DNA of 64,000 nt from Spirochaetaceae bacterium (GCA_007694005.1 RECN01000071.1:1-64000), one strand, 5' to 3'. Positions 10,421 to 19,815 are shown, counted from the first letter of the stretch. Program-made: numbers and translations. Notes: generated from the sequence alone by a model not told the origin.

Positions 10421-11191
10421 TCAGAACGGGCTGCCTTCGAGTCGCCCGGCGTATACGCTCCGCCTGCCCGATTCCGTCTCCACGATGAGCCCTCCGACCT
10501 CATCGACGCCACAGACCCGCGCTTCTGCGGGCAGGGCATCCGGCATCCGGAACATGAAGCGCTTCCCCGCTCCGTAAAGGCATGCGTTCAGCTCCTCGTG
10601 AACCCGCGAGGTCTCTTCATCGACATAGCGCGCTATGTGCTCAAGCAGCAGTTTCAGTTCCGACTCATAGCTGCCGAGCCCCGACGCGCGGGCTTCGCGG
10701 AGGCTGACGGCAGCGCAGCCGGACGGCGAGGCGAACACGTTGACACCGACGCCGACGTGTAGGAGCCCCCCGCGCCATTCGCACAGAACCCCGGCGAGCT
10801 TGCTGGTGTCCACCATTACATCGTTCGGCCATTTTACCGTCGCCGATACACCGCGGGATGCCGCGTACGCGCGAACGGCCAGCCCGAACCTGATCGACGC
10901 GAAAGGCCAGTCAGCGGGACGGTCGATGACGACGGTCATGAGAACGGCTGCGTCGTCATCGGTCTCCCAGTGTCGTCCGTGCGTGCCCCGACCCGCGAGC
11001 TGTCTACCCGCAGCTGCCACAAGACCGTGCACCGGAGCCCCGGCTCCGGACCCAAGAAAGCGGCGGAGCACGGTCGGATCGCTGACCATGTCCATGGTCG
11101 ACGATACACGCGGATGGTAGACGACCGGCGCGTCGGACAGGGGATTCCGTATTGAAAGAACTCTGGCTGACTCGTACGTATCGTGATTCAT
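10421..11191 (-). CDS. birA: biotin--[acetyl-CoA-carboxylase] ligase
   Basis: Attaches biotin to the lysine of biotin carboxyl carrier proteins. The ligase core is clear: AGRGTHGRHW (adenylate loop, equivalent to GRGRxGRxW) and KWPNDVMVDTSKLAGVL (catalytic lysine segment), followed by a short C-terminal SH3-like domain ending in VYAGRLEGSPF. There is no N-terminal helix-turn-helix, so this is a monofunctional enzyme without the E. coli-type repressor function. I start at the ATG at 11191 (256 aa); the track start is a TTG 19 codons upstream and is less likely. It is divergent from argR. Confidence 0.92.
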   Translation of the reverse strand: MNHDTYESARVLSIRNPLSDAPVVYHPRVSSTMDMVSDPTVLRRFLGSGAGAPVHGLVAAAGRQLAGRGTHGRHWETDDDAAVLMTVVIDRPADWPFASIRFGLAVRAYAASRGVSATVKWPNDVMVDTSKLAGVLCEWRGGLLHVGVGVNVFASPSGCAAVSLREARASGLGSYESELKLLLEHIARYVDEETSRVHEELNACLYGAGKRFMFRMPDALPAEARVCGVDEVGGLIVETESGRRSVYAGRLEGSPF

Positions 11192-11317
11192 GGCGGATGC
11201 ATCACCCTTCAATAACACAATCGGTACTTGCAAAAAAACCGATTCCAATGTAATTTTATACGATTATCTAAGCATTTATGCGTGTTTCATGCAATGCGTC
11301 CGACAGGCAGGTAGTCA
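11192..11317. promoter_or_regulatory. birA/argR divergent intergenic region
   Basis: This A+T-rich 126-bp stretch must hold both promoters. On the plus strand TTGCAA, 17 bp, TAATTT is a weak argR promoter candidate. A palindrome GCAT-TT-ATGC sits about 40 bp before the argR start and could be an imperfect ARG-box half, but it does not match the TGAAT-N4-ATTCA consensus well. Confidence 0.35.
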
Positions 11318-11788
11318 GTGAGAGAGCGTACACTTCGACTGAAGGCAATTCGACGACTGATCAAGTCCCATCGCATCGACAGCCAGGAACGGCTCCTGCA
11401 GCACCTCGGCCACGACGGCTTTGTCGTCACTCAGGCTACCCTCTCGCGTGATCTGAAGCTTCTGAAGGTGAGCAAGGTGTCAGAAGGCGCAGATGGCTAC
11501 TACTACACGCTGCCGAGCGAGGAACAGGAGCGGGAAGCCCAGCAGAACTACATTCAGGACTTCGTTCGGGGCTACGTCAGCATGGATTTCAGTGCAAACC
11601 TGTGCGTAATTCGAACGCTCACCGGTCACGCGGACAGTCTTGCCCTGGCGCTTGATTCCCTCGGGATCGAAGAGATTCTTGGCACAGTCGCAGGGGATGA
11701 CACGGTTCTGGTGGTGTTGCGCGAGAGCGTCGGCGCCACGGGGCTGATCGACGCACTGCGCCGGCACATCCCCGATTTCGAGGAGTAG
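11318..11788 (+). CDS. argR: arginine repressor ArgR
   Basis: Hexameric arginine-dependent DNA-binding regulator. The 156-residue protein has an N-terminal winged helix (IRRLIKSHRIDSQERLLQHL, then TQATLSRDLKLLKVSKV as recognition segment) and the C-terminal arginine-binding/oligomerisation domain with GTVAGDDTVLVV. The start is GTG with an AGG seven bases upstream. It lies 40 bp ahead of argC and reads in the same direction, so it probably regulates the arg cluster and itself. Confidence 0.96.
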   Translation: MRERTLRLKAIRRLIKSHRIDSQERLLQHLGHDGFVVTQATLSRDLKLLKVSKVSEGADGYYYTLPSEEQEREAQQNYIQDFVRGYVSMDFSANLCVIRTLTGHADSLALALDSLGIEEILGTVAGDDTVLVVLRESVGATGLIDALRRHIPDFEE

Positions 11789-11828
11789 CGAACACGCTTC
11801 GAACTCCCCTCACACAGGGTTATCAATC

Positions 11829-12872
11829 ATGAAAGCAGCAATTCTCGGTTCCAGTGGTTACGTTGGTCTCATTCTCATGAGACTGCTCGCGAAACATAGC
11901 GAGATCGAACAGATCATCCCGGTTTCCTCATCGAAGGCAGGTGTCTCCGTAGACGATCACGACCCGGGCCTCGGGCGCGATGCCGTGCGCAAGACCGACA
12001 TTACCGGCGGTAAACTTGCGACGCTCGAACGCGCGGCCGAACTCGAGCCGGACGTAGTCTTTGCAGCCCTTCCTCACTTGAAAAGTGCGGACCTCTGCGC
12101 ACCGTTTTTCGGGCAGTCGGTTGTGATCGATCTGAGCGCCGATTTCAGGATCAGGGACGAAATCGAGTTCGAAAAAGCCTACGGTGTCGCTCCTCCGAGA
12201 CCGGATCTTCTCGCAAAAGCCTGTTTCGGGTTGACGGAGTGGAACCGGACAGCCCTCCGGACCGCGGAACTGATCGCGACCCCGGGGTGCTATCCAACAT
12301 GCACAAGCCTCCCGCTCATTCCGCTGCTTGAGGCAGGCATTATTGAACCCGATATCTGGACAAACGCGATCAGCGGTCTCTCCGGAGCCGGACGATCGGC
12401 GAAGCAGAACATGCTTTACGTGGAACGCACCGAAAACATGAACGCCTACAGCCCCGGGACCCAACACCGCCACGTCAGCGAAATGAAGCAGATTTTCGCG
12501 GAGTTCGGCCAGACCGAGAATGCCGGGATGTTCTTTATCCCCCACATAGTCCCGGTCCGACAGGGAATGTTCTGCGCGAGCAGGGTGATACTCAAGGAAG
12601 GTCGAACCGCAGATGACCTGAGCGACTGCCTGCACGACCGCTATGAGGCTGAACGCTTTGTGAAGCTGCTCGGTACGCGAATTCCGGAAACGCGTCACGT
12701 CCGCGGGACAAACCGCTGCGACATCGGGTTTCACGCGGAAGACCGCTCGGTGGCGCTTTTCTCGAGCATCGACAACCTGTTCAAAGGCGCTGCAGGGCAG
12801 GCAGTGCAGAACATGAACGTCCGCTTCGGATTTGATGAAGCCTGCGGTCTGACCGACGAGGGGGAGTTCTGA
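11829..12872 (+). CDS. argC: N-acetyl-gamma-glutamyl-phosphate reductase
   Basis: Third step of arginine synthesis: NADPH-dependent reduction of N-acetylglutamyl phosphate. The 347-residue protein has the Rossmann start GSSGYVGLILMRLL, the catalytic cysteine in ATPGCYPTC, and the C-terminal dimer segment with FKGAAGQAVQNMN. It is the first enzyme gene of argC-argB-argD-argG, and argB begins one base after its stop codon. An AGGG ribosome site lies ahead of the ATG. Confidence 0.97.
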   Translation: MKAAILGSSGYVGLILMRLLAKHSEIEQIIPVSSSKAGVSVDDHDPGLGRDAVRKTDITGGKLATLERAAELEPDVVFAALPHLKSADLCAPFFGQSVVIDLSADFRIRDEIEFEKAYGVAPPRPDLLAKACFGLTEWNRTALRTAELIATPGCYPTCTSLPLIPLLEAGIIEPDIWTNAISGLSGAGRSAKQNMLYVERTENMNAYSPGTQHRHVSEMKQIFAEFGQTENAGMFFIPHIVPVRQGMFCASRVILKEGRTADDLSDCLHDRYEAERFVKLLGTRIPETRHVRGTNRCDIGFHAEDRSVALFSSIDNLFKGAAGQAVQNMNVRFGFDEACGLTDEGEF

Positions 12873-12873
12873 G

Positions 12874-13668
12874 ATGAAGGGCATCACGGTAGTCAAACTC
12901 GGGGGCGCTGCTGCATCCGACAGCGGGACGCTCGGACAGCTTGCCGAAGAACTCGCATCGATCCTGAACCTGCCACCGGTGGTCGTACACGGTGGGGGCG
13001 CGATCGTGTCGAACTGGTCACGAAGACTCGGTGTGGAACCGCGCTTCGAGGATGGCGTCCGCATGACCTCTACGGAAGAAATGGACGTCGTCGAGATGGT
13101 ACTCGCGGGGTCGGTGAACACCGGGGTCGTCAGGTTGCTCTGCGCCCATCAACATAAGGCGGTCGGGCTGAGCCTGAGCGACTGCAGCCTCGTCAGCGGT
13201 GTCGCCCTGGCGGCAGGACCGGAAAACAGGACGGCCCGCCCCGGCGAGGTCCGCACCGATCTGATCCGACATCTCCTTGAGGGCGGGTATACACCGGTGA
13301 TCAGTTCGGTCGGAACAATGAACGACGGAGGCCCCTGCAACATCAATGCCGATGAAGCCGCGCTGGCGCTCGCACGTGCGCTCGGGGCTTCGCAGCTGGT
13401 ATTTCTGTCCGACGTGCCGGGAGTTCTGATCGGCGACGAAGTCCGCCACTCCATGAATGAGACCGATGTCGCCACAGCGATTGCCGAAGGGCATATCTCC
13501 GGCGGCATGATACCGAAAGTACGGAGCGCGCTCGACGCAACGGCTCACGGGGTCGGAAGTGTAATTATCGGGCAGTACGGGGGGACGGGAGATTTTACCG
13601 CCCTACTCGAAGGAACAGCAGGCAGCCGCCTGCAAGGAAGGCCGGCAGAGGCCGGAGAATGCGTATGA
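12874..13668 (+). CDS. argB: acetylglutamate kinase
   Basis: Phosphorylates N-acetylglutamate, the second step and often the arginine-controlled step. The 264-residue protein has the amino-acid-kinase signature KLGGAAASDSGTL at the N terminus, VHGGGAIVSNW for the substrate loop, and NINADEAALALARALGA plus GGMIPKVRSALDA near the C terminus. There is no obvious N-terminal extension of the kind linked to arginine-inhibited hexamers, so feedback control cannot be assumed. Its last bases overlap the argD start (ATGA). Confidence 0.96.
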   Translation: MKGITVVKLGGAAASDSGTLGQLAEELASILNLPPVVVHGGGAIVSNWSRRLGVEPRFEDGVRMTSTEEMDVVEMVLAGSVNTGVVRLLCAHQHKAVGLSLSDCSLVSGVALAAGPENRTARPGEVRTDLIRHLLEGGYTPVISSVGTMNDGGPCNINADEAALALARALGASQLVFLSDVPGVLIGDEVRHSMNETDVATAIAEGHISGGMIPKVRSALDATAHGVGSVIIGQYGGTGDFTALLEGTAGSRLQGRPAEAGECV

Positions 13669-14924
13669 AAGAGCAAGTCTATCACGGCACCTACGACGGT
13701 GCGTACGTTTCCGATACGCACATCGCTCACTGTTATGCAAACCGCACAATGGTCCTGACCGACGGGCGCGGAGCAACGGTGCGCGATCGCAGCGGACGAC
13801 GCTACATAGATTTCACCGCCGGCATCGCGGTGAACATTCTCGGACACGGACGCCGTGACCTCGCGCGCATTGCCGCCCGGGAAATGCGTCGTCGCGTACA
13901 CGTCTCCAACCTCTTCGCGAGTGTTCCGACGCTCGAGCTCGCATCGCACCTCGTAGCATCGGGACCCTTTGCCGCCTGTTTCTTCGGTAACAGCGGGTCC
14001 GAGGCGAATGAGGCGGCGCTCAAGTTCGCACGTCTGTACGCACACCGCACACGCGGGGCCGGACATCACGGTATCGTCTCGTTCTCGAACGGATTCCATG
14101 GAAGAACGATGGGCTCGCTTTCGGCGACCCACAAGGCGGCGTATCGGGAACCCTTTGAGCCACTTATCGGCGGGGTGCACTACCTGCCCTACAACGACGT
14201 GGACGCGCTTCAGGAGCTCGATGAGCGCACCGCGGCGGTGATCGTCGAACCCATGCAGGGCGAAGGTGGCCTGACTGTCATGAGCGATGACTTCGCGGCG
14301 GCACTGAACGACATCTGCCGCGTACACGACATCATTCTGATTGCCGATGAAGTACAGAGCGGTCTCGGACGCACCGGCCGACTCTACGGTTCACACAGCG
14401 TCGGACTCGCACCGGACATCGTCACGCTGTCGAAGCCACTCGCTGCAGGACTGCCCCTGTCGGCGACCCTTATCCCGGAGCGGGTAAATGCCCTGCTCTC
14501 ACCCGGCGATCACGGATCCACCTTCGGCGGAGGACCGGTCGTCACCGCCGTGGGGCTGAAAGTCTGGCAGGAAGTCACCAGACGGGGTTTTGTCGATCGC
14601 GTTCGCGAGGCCGGAGAAGTGATTGCGGAGAAGCTCTCGGATATGTCTGCGAAATCGGACATACTGGGCTCGCCGCGCGGGCTGGGACTTCTGCGCGGAG
14701 TACCCGTTGAAACCGGAGGCTCGGACGACGGAAGCGTTCTCGGACGCATAATGGAAGCCGCGCGGGGCGAAGGGCTTCTGATTCTCAGAAGCGGAAGCAA
14801 TGTAATCCGTCTGGCACCCCCCCTGAACATACGCGACAGGGAACTGACAGAGGGACTCGCCCGTCTGGAACGGGCGGTGCAGCAGATCGAACACGAGTAT
14901 CACAAGGAGAAAAGTACTGTATGA
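13665..14924 (+). CDS. argD: acetylornithine aminotransferase
   Basis: PLP-dependent class III aminotransferase converting N-acetylglutamate semialdehyde to N-acetylornithine. Motifs: GNSGSEANEAALKFAR, FSNGFHGRTMGSLSAT, ADEVQSGLGRTG and the PLP lysine in LSKPLAAGLPLSA. I start at the second Met (13665), which forms ATGA with the argB stop and has GGAG at good spacing; the track starts two codons earlier. It overlaps argG by four bases. A role in lysine synthesis (DapC activity) is also known for this family. Confidence 0.94.
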   Translation: MKEQVYHGTYDGAYVSDTHIAHCYANRTMVLTDGRGATVRDRSGRRYIDFTAGIAVNILGHGRRDLARIAAREMRRRVHVSNLFASVPTLELASHLVASGPFAACFFGNSGSEANEAALKFARLYAHRTRGAGHHGIVSFSNGFHGRTMGSLSATHKAAYREPFEPLIGGVHYLPYNDVDALQELDERTAAVIVEPMQGEGGLTVMSDDFAAALNDICRVHDIILIADEVQSGLGRTGRLYGSHSVGLAPDIVTLSKPLAAGLPLSATLIPERVNALLSPGDHGSTFGGGPVVTAVGLKVWQEVTRRGFVDRVREAGEVIAEKLSDMSAKSDILGSPRGLGLLRGVPVETGGSDDGSVLGRIMEAARGEGLLILRSGSNVIRLAPPLNIRDRELTEGLARLERAVQQIEHEYHKEKSTV

Positions 14925-16225
14925 GTGAAACGAACACACCGAAAACCGGAAAGAACGGACGCGAAATCCGCAAGATCGTTCTGGCGTACTCGGGAGGGCT
15001 TGATACCAGCATCATCATCCCCTGGCTTAAGGAGCAGTATCCGGGAGCAGAGGTCGTCTGCGTCTGCACGAATGTCGGACAGGCCGAAGACTGGGAAGGC
15101 ATGGAAAAGAAAGCCCTCGCCAGCGGAGCGAGCAAGTTGTACACACTCGATGTACAGGAAGAGTTCGTGCGGGACTATCTCTGGCCCATGCTGCGGGCCG
15201 GTGCCATTTACGAGGGGAAGTACCTGCTTGGAACCAGCATTGCCCGTCCGCTTCAGGCGAAGAAGCAGGTAGAAATCGCCCTGCAGGAGAACGCCGACGC
15301 CCTCGCACACGGCTGCACAGGGAAGGGAAACGACCAGGTCAGATTCGAACTGACCTACAAGGCGCTCGCCCCTCACCTTGAGGTCATTGCACCGTGGCGC
15401 ATGTGGCACATCCGCAGTCGGGAACAGGCCATCGACTACGCGAAGGAACACGGTGTGCCTATCGGTGATATCAGCAAGAAAAATATCTACAGCCGGGACT
15501 GGAACGTCTGGCACATGAGCCACGAAGGCGGTGAACTCGAGGACACCTGGGTCAGGCCTTCCGCGGAGATGTTCCAGCTCACCACCGATCCGCGAAACGC
15601 CCCGGACGAGGAACAGGAGATTGTCATCGATTTCGAGCACGGTATACCGGTCTCGGTTGACGGCATAAGCATGAAACCTCTTGAGATGCTCAACCACCTC
15701 AACGCGATCGGTGCGAAACACGGGGTCGGGCGGGCCGATCTCGTGGAGACCCGGCTGGTCGGCATGAAAAGCAGAGGCGTGTACGAGACACCCGGGGGTA
15801 CCATCCTCTACACGGCGCTCCGGGAGCTCGAAATGATTACGCTTGATTTCGACACCCTGGCCATGAAGAACGAGCTCGCCCTGAAGTACGCGGACCTCGT
15901 ATACGCAGGGAAGTGGTTTACCCATTTCAGGAACAGCATCGACGCGTACATGCACGCGGCAGCCGAATACATCAGCGGCAGCGTCCGAATAGTCCTGTAC
16001 AAGGGCAACGTCATGATCGCCGGCCGAACAAGCCCGTACAGCCTCTACCTCGAGGACCTCGCCAGCTTCGGAGAAAGCGCCTACGACCACTCCGACGCGA
16101 CCGGATTCATCAACCTCTACGGACTCTCAACCGGCGTCGCCGCGATCGTCCACGACAAGAAGCTGAAGACCGATGCAGGACCCGCCGTCGAAATGCGGGC
16201 CATGGCTGGATTCAGCGAAAAATAA
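14921..16225 (+). CDS. argG: argininosuccinate synthase
   Basis: Joins citrulline and aspartate with ATP to form argininosuccinate. The 434-residue protein has the N-type ATP pyrophosphatase P-loop LAYSGGLDTSIIIPWLKE and the citrulline/aspartate loop HGCTGKGNDQVRFEL. It starts with an ATGA overlap on argD. argF, argH and the deacetylation step (argJ or argE) are not in this window, so the pathway must be completed elsewhere. Confidence 0.97.
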   Translation: MSETNTPKTGKNGREIRKIVLAYSGGLDTSIIIPWLKEQYPGAEVVCVCTNVGQAEDWEGMEKKALASGASKLYTLDVQEEFVRDYLWPMLRAGAIYEGKYLLGTSIARPLQAKKQVEIALQENADALAHGCTGKGNDQVRFELTYKALAPHLEVIAPWRMWHIRSREQAIDYAKEHGVPIGDISKKNIYSRDWNVWHMSHEGGELEDTWVRPSAEMFQLTTDPRNAPDEEQEIVIDFEHGIPVSVDGISMKPLEMLNHLNAIGAKHGVGRADLVETRLVGMKSRGVYETPGGTILYTALRELEMITLDFDTLAMKNELALKYADLVYAGKWFTHFRNSIDAYMHAAAEYISGSVRIVLYKGNVMIAGRTSPYSLYLEDLASFGESAYDHSDATGFINLYGLSTGVAAIVHDKKLKTDAGPAVEMRAMAGFSEK

Positions 16226-16231
16226 TTAAAA

Positions 16232-16265
16232 AGTCCATAGTCTCATGCAAATGGGGCTATGGGCT
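16232..16265 (+). repeat. hairpin between argG and pgi
   Basis: AGTCCATAG and CTATGGGCT can form a nine-bp stem (one G-U pair) around a 16-base loop, a few bases after the argG stop. There is no U tract, so it is a processing or attenuation candidate rather than a clear terminator. Confidence 0.4.
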
Positions 16266-16326
16266 TGACCTGCAGCGTATCGGCCTTGCACTGTATTATC
16301 CGTAATCTCATAAACGGAGCGACATT

Positions 16327-17919
16327 GTGACCGACCCCAGAACCGGAAAAAACCTGACAGAATGCGATTCTTACACGAAGCTTTCACGCCATGAACTCGT
16401 ACAGCCCTCACGCGAACTGACCGCCGAGCGGGTCAACTCCTGCGACGTTGACGCAGGCGGCGGCCTTCGCTTCAACTACGCGGCATCCTGCGTCAACGAC
16501 GCCGTACTCGCGGACCTCGAGGCGCTCTGCGACGAACAGAAACTGCACGACCAGTATCAGACCCTCTACGAAGGCGGGATCATGAACGTCGGCGAGGACA
16601 GGCTCGTTCTGCATCATCTGCTGCGTGGCCGTCTTGGTTCATCCGTCTCGGTGGACGGCACCGACGTAGGCGCCTTCTACCGGGAACAGACCGAACGCGT
16701 CGCGGCATTCGCGCGCGCCGTCCACGCGGGTGAGATCGTCGGGTCCACCGGCAAGCAGTTCAGAACCGTCGTACAGATCGGCATAGGCGGTTCCGACCTC
16801 GGTCCCCGCGCCCTCGCCATCGCGCTGCAGGGCTACGCTCATACACGCCACGGGCACCCCCGCATGCAGGCGGAGTTCATAAGCAACGTAGACCCCGACG
16901 ACGCCGCACAGGTCCTCGCAAACTTCGACCCGGAAACGACGCTCTTCGTGCTCGTGTCAAAAAGCGGCACGACGCAGGAGACGCTTACCAACGAACTGTT
17001 CGCCATAGAACTCATGGAACGCTACGAGATTTCGGGCCTTGCCCCCCGCAAACACATGGTTGCGGTCACGAGCAGAACGAGTCCGCTCGCGGCGTCGTCC
17101 GAGTATCTCGACGCCTTCTTTATCGACGACTACATTGGCGGACGCTACTCGGGAACGAGTCCGGTCGGTGGCGTAGTCCTGAGCCTTGCCTTCGGACCGG
17201 AGATATTCGAGGAGCTGCTTTCCGGCGCGCACGAGGCGGACTCCTCGGCGACACGGCCGTTCGCGGAGAATGCGGCCATGATCGACGCCGCGATCGGCGT
17301 CTACAACAGGAACGTTCTCGGGCTTCCGACAACAGCCGTCCTTCCCTACTCGAACGCGCTGATGCGCTTCCCGGCACATCTGCAGCAGCTCGACATGGAA
17401 AGCAACGGCAAGCGGGTCAATCGCCGCGGTGAGGCCGTCAGCTACCCGACCGGACCGGTGGTCTTCGGTGAGCCCGGCACCAACGGACAGCACAGTTTCT
17501 ACCAGCTCCTGCACCAGGGCACCAACATTGTTCCCCTGCAGTTCATCGGTTTCCGCGAGAGCCAGCGGGGAGATGATATCTCGGTGGACGGCTCTACGAG
17601 CCAGACCAAGCTCAACGCGAACCTCGCCGCCCAGATCGGTGCATTCGCATTCGGTCAGGACCACGAGAACCAGAACAGGGCCTTCCCCGGAAACCGGCCG
17701 TCAACGCTGCTCTACGGAAAGCAACTCACGCCGCGGGCACTCGGTGCACTTCTTGCGCATTTTGAGAACAAGGTGATGTTCCAGGGCTTTTTGTGGAATA
17801 TCAACAGCTTCGATCAGGAAGGCGTACAGCTTGGAAAGGTGCTGACGAAAAACATTCTTTCCGGCGGCGACGTCAACCCCGCGATGGAAGCCTACACGAC
17901 GCTGCTCGGGCTGCGGTAA
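16327..17919 (+). CDS. pgi: glucose-6-phosphate isomerase
   Basis: Interconverts glucose 6-phosphate and fructose 6-phosphate in glycolysis. The 530-residue protein shows QIGIGGSDLGPRAL, the SKSGTTQETL sugar-phosphate loop, GLPTTAVLPYSNAL, and FGEPGTNGQHSFYQLLHQG. The GTG start has GGAG seven bases upstream. It is separated from argG by about 100 bp containing a hairpin and probably has its own promoter. A 19-bp tandem repeat starts 22 bp after its stop. Confidence 0.97.
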   Translation: MTDPRTGKNLTECDSYTKLSRHELVQPSRELTAERVNSCDVDAGGGLRFNYAASCVNDAVLADLEALCDEQKLHDQYQTLYEGGIMNVGEDRLVLHHLLRGRLGSSVSVDGTDVGAFYREQTERVAAFARAVHAGEIVGSTGKQFRTVVQIGIGGSDLGPRALAIALQGYAHTRHGHPRMQAEFISNVDPDDAAQVLANFDPETTLFVLVSKSGTTQETLTNELFAIELMERYEISGLAPRKHMVAVTSRTSPLAASSEYLDAFFIDDYIGGRYSGTSPVGGVVLSLAFGPEIFEELLSGAHEADSSATRPFAENAAMIDAAIGVYNRNVLGLPTTAVLPYSNALMRFPAHLQQLDMESNGKRVNRRGEAVSYPTGPVVFGEPGTNGQHSFYQLLHQGTNIVPLQFIGFRESQRGDDISVDGSTSQTKLNANLAAQIGAFAFGQDHENQNRAFPGNRPSTLLYGKQLTPRALGALLAHFENKVMFQGFLWNINSFDQEGVQLGKVLTKNILSGGDVNPAMEAYTTLLGLR

Positions 17920-17940
17920 GCCGCACGCGCGGGCCTTACG

Positions 17941-18016
17941 CGTCCGCCGGAGTTTCACGCGTCCGCCGGAGTTTCACGCGTCCGCCGGAGTTTCACGCGT
18001 CCGCCGGAATTTCACG
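17941..18016. repeat. 19-bp tandem repeat, four copies
   Basis: The unit CGTCCGCCGGAGTTTCACG occurs four times head to tail (the fourth with one G-to-A change), with a degenerate fifth unit continuing into the 3' end of the ParA-like gene. Each unit read on the minus strand contains TGA. Because 19 is not a multiple of three, successive copies place a stop in every frame after the convergent ParA-like gene. Confidence 0.95.
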
Positions 18017-19784
18017 CGTCAGCCGGGGCGCCGGAAGGCTCTCCGGCGGGCCCGACCGCTATGCATTGCATGCGTGCGAGTTCATCTGCACCCGCAGCGA
18101 ATGCACGCGACGCTTCGCGGTAGCGAAAACCGGTAATCACGCCAAGCCCGCTGAACAGGGCATCGTGGAGGGCGTTGCTGAACAGGGTAAGGTAGGCCCT
18201 GCGTTCAACCGCACCCGAGGCGTTCCGGATCAGCAGCGGTGAGGCGTCAAGCGCTTTCGCAAGCGCTGCTACCTGACGCGTCAACACGGGGTAGAGCGTT
18301 CGCAGCAGATCAACATAGACCCCGCGGTATTCATTATCACCTGCCGTCAGATACGCGATCTGTGTAAAGCGGTCGCGCTCGCTCACCGTTTTACGGGAGG
18401 ACTTCCGCTTTCCCGTAGTCCGGGAGCGAAGCGGAATCGCGTCTCTGACCCGTGCCGCGACGGTATCATTCGTGAGCATCTTGTACATGGAAAGATAGAA
18501 AAGCATGACCTGGGCGTTGCGCCGGTCGGGAAGCCTGCTCTCTTTCACGCAGCCGGTAAGCAGCGCACGGGCAGCGCCTTCCGCCTGCTTCAGGCTACGC
18601 GCGAGACTGTCGCTCCCTGCTGTCGCAAAACCGCGCACCGACGCACTCTGAGCTTCAACAGCAGCCGATACCTTCGCAACCGCTGTGCGGGCGGTGTTCC
18701 ACAGCGTGTGGCCCCTGACCGACGCGATCGCAGCGCGTACCTTCGCCCGCTTTTCGAGTCCGAGAAGCGAAAACTCGGGGTATTCGCGAACGATGCGCGA
18801 AAGCCCGGCAACGCGCGCACCGACGTGTGAACCAAGCGTATCCACGGCGAGTAGTTCAACCTCGGTCACCAGCTCATCGAGATCCTCGTCGGCAGCGTGC
18901 GAGCGTCCGAGCACCGCACGGGTAAAGCGCCGGAGAGCCTGGCTCATGTCCGACGAGGTTAGAATGCGTCCGGCGATGTCATCCGATATCTGTACGGCCA
19001 GAGACAGGAGACTGCGGAGCATGATGGTTCGAGCGTCGGGCAGGCCGGTCTGCAGCATGTTCAGGGCGGGGTCTTCGGGCACAAAGGCCAGATCAACGAC
19101 GCGGCCACGTTCGTCTTCGCTGATTCGCGCGTCATCCGTCGTGTTGTGGTTGTAGTTTGCGACCAGGTCGCGGGGGTTGAAACCGTCGGGCCCCTGCAAC
19201 TTGAAACGGTTGTGCCAGACGTGAACGACCCGCGAAGGGTCGCGTCTGAACACCTCGCGTATGTAGCCTCCTCCGGAGGTATGCGCGGTCGGTTCAGGAT
19301 TGGTAACGAGCAGGACGATGTCTGCGAGATCGAGGAAACGGACGTTCGTGTCTTCCTCGACACCGGCAGGAAGATCGAGAATGATGACCCCGTAGCGACT
19401 GCGCAGTGCCTGCCCCTGCTCGCCGGACAGCAGCGAAAAGAGCGCATCAGAATCCTCGACGCCGCGTTTCGCCTGATGAAAGAGAATATCGAGCCCGTTG
19501 AAAGGCTGTATGCTGTAGTCTGAAAGCTCCCCGTCGGCACGAACTTCCGTGGTATCAAGGCTGTGTTCGGGACGCGTCAGGTCCAGAAACGAAGTAACAT
19601 CGGACAGGGGATCGAGATCGACCAGAACAGTCGGGACGCCATGACGCGCGTAGTACAGGGCAAGATTCACCGCCGTCGTCGTCTTTCCGACACCGCCCTT
19701 CCCTGAGGTAATCGCGATGCAGCGCCCTGATCCACTCTCACTGCGGCCATCGTTCAAGGTTTCCACAGTCGCCGAGCATAGCAT
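18012..19784 (-). CDS. ParA/MinD-like ATPase with long helical C-terminal region
   Basis: The N-terminal part is a deviant-Walker ATPase: AITSGKGGVGKTTTAVNLAL (Walker A with the signature lysine), VLVDLDPLSDVTSF and YGVIILDLPAGVEEDTN. The remaining 300 or so residues are alpha-helical, lack a known domain, and include a basic stretch RSRTTGKRKSSRK. ParA-family proteins position chromosomes, flagella or large complexes; FlhG-like proteins share this layout only partly, so the cargo is unknown. I start at the internal ATG at 19784 (590 aa), because the track start overlaps the divergent hydrolase gene. Its stop lies inside the 19-bp repeat array, so the C terminus (PADA) is a product of the repeat. 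Confidence 0.88.
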   Translation of the reverse strand: MLCSATVETLNDGRSESGSGRCIAITSGKGGVGKTTTAVNLALYYARHGVPTVLVDLDPLSDVTSFLDLTRPEHSLDTTEVRADGELSDYSIQPFNGLDILFHQAKRGVEDSDALFSLLSGEQGQALRSRYGVIILDLPAGVEEDTNVRFLDLADIVLLVTNPEPTAHTSGGGYIREVFRRDPSRVVHVWHNRFKLQGPDGFNPRDLVANYNHNTTDDARISEDERGRVVDLAFVPEDPALNMLQTGLPDARTIMLRSLLSLAVQISDDIAGRILTSSDMSQALRRFTRAVLGRSHAADEDLDELVTEVELLAVDTLGSHVGARVAGLSRIVREYPEFSLLGLEKRAKVRAAIASVRGHTLWNTARTAVAKVSAAVEAQSASVRGFATAGSDSLARSLKQAEGAARALLTGCVKESRLPDRRNAQVMLFYLSMYKMLTNDTVAARVRDAIPLRSRTTGKRKSSRKTVSERDRFTQIAYLTAGDNEYRGVYVDLLRTLYPVLTRQVAALAKALDASPLLIRNASGAVERRAYLTLFSNALHDALFSGLGVITGFRYREASRAFAAGADELARMQCIAVGPAGEPSGAPADA

Positions 19785-19815
19785 GCACACTTCGACTCTG
19801 CTATAGTAGATACCG

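Noticed and set aside
11928-13121. 397-aa minus-strand ORF over argC/argB
   Set aside because: Antisense to two well-conserved arg genes and no protein signature.
17941-18016. CRISPR array
   Set aside because: The 19-bp units are contiguous without spacers and no cas genes are near.
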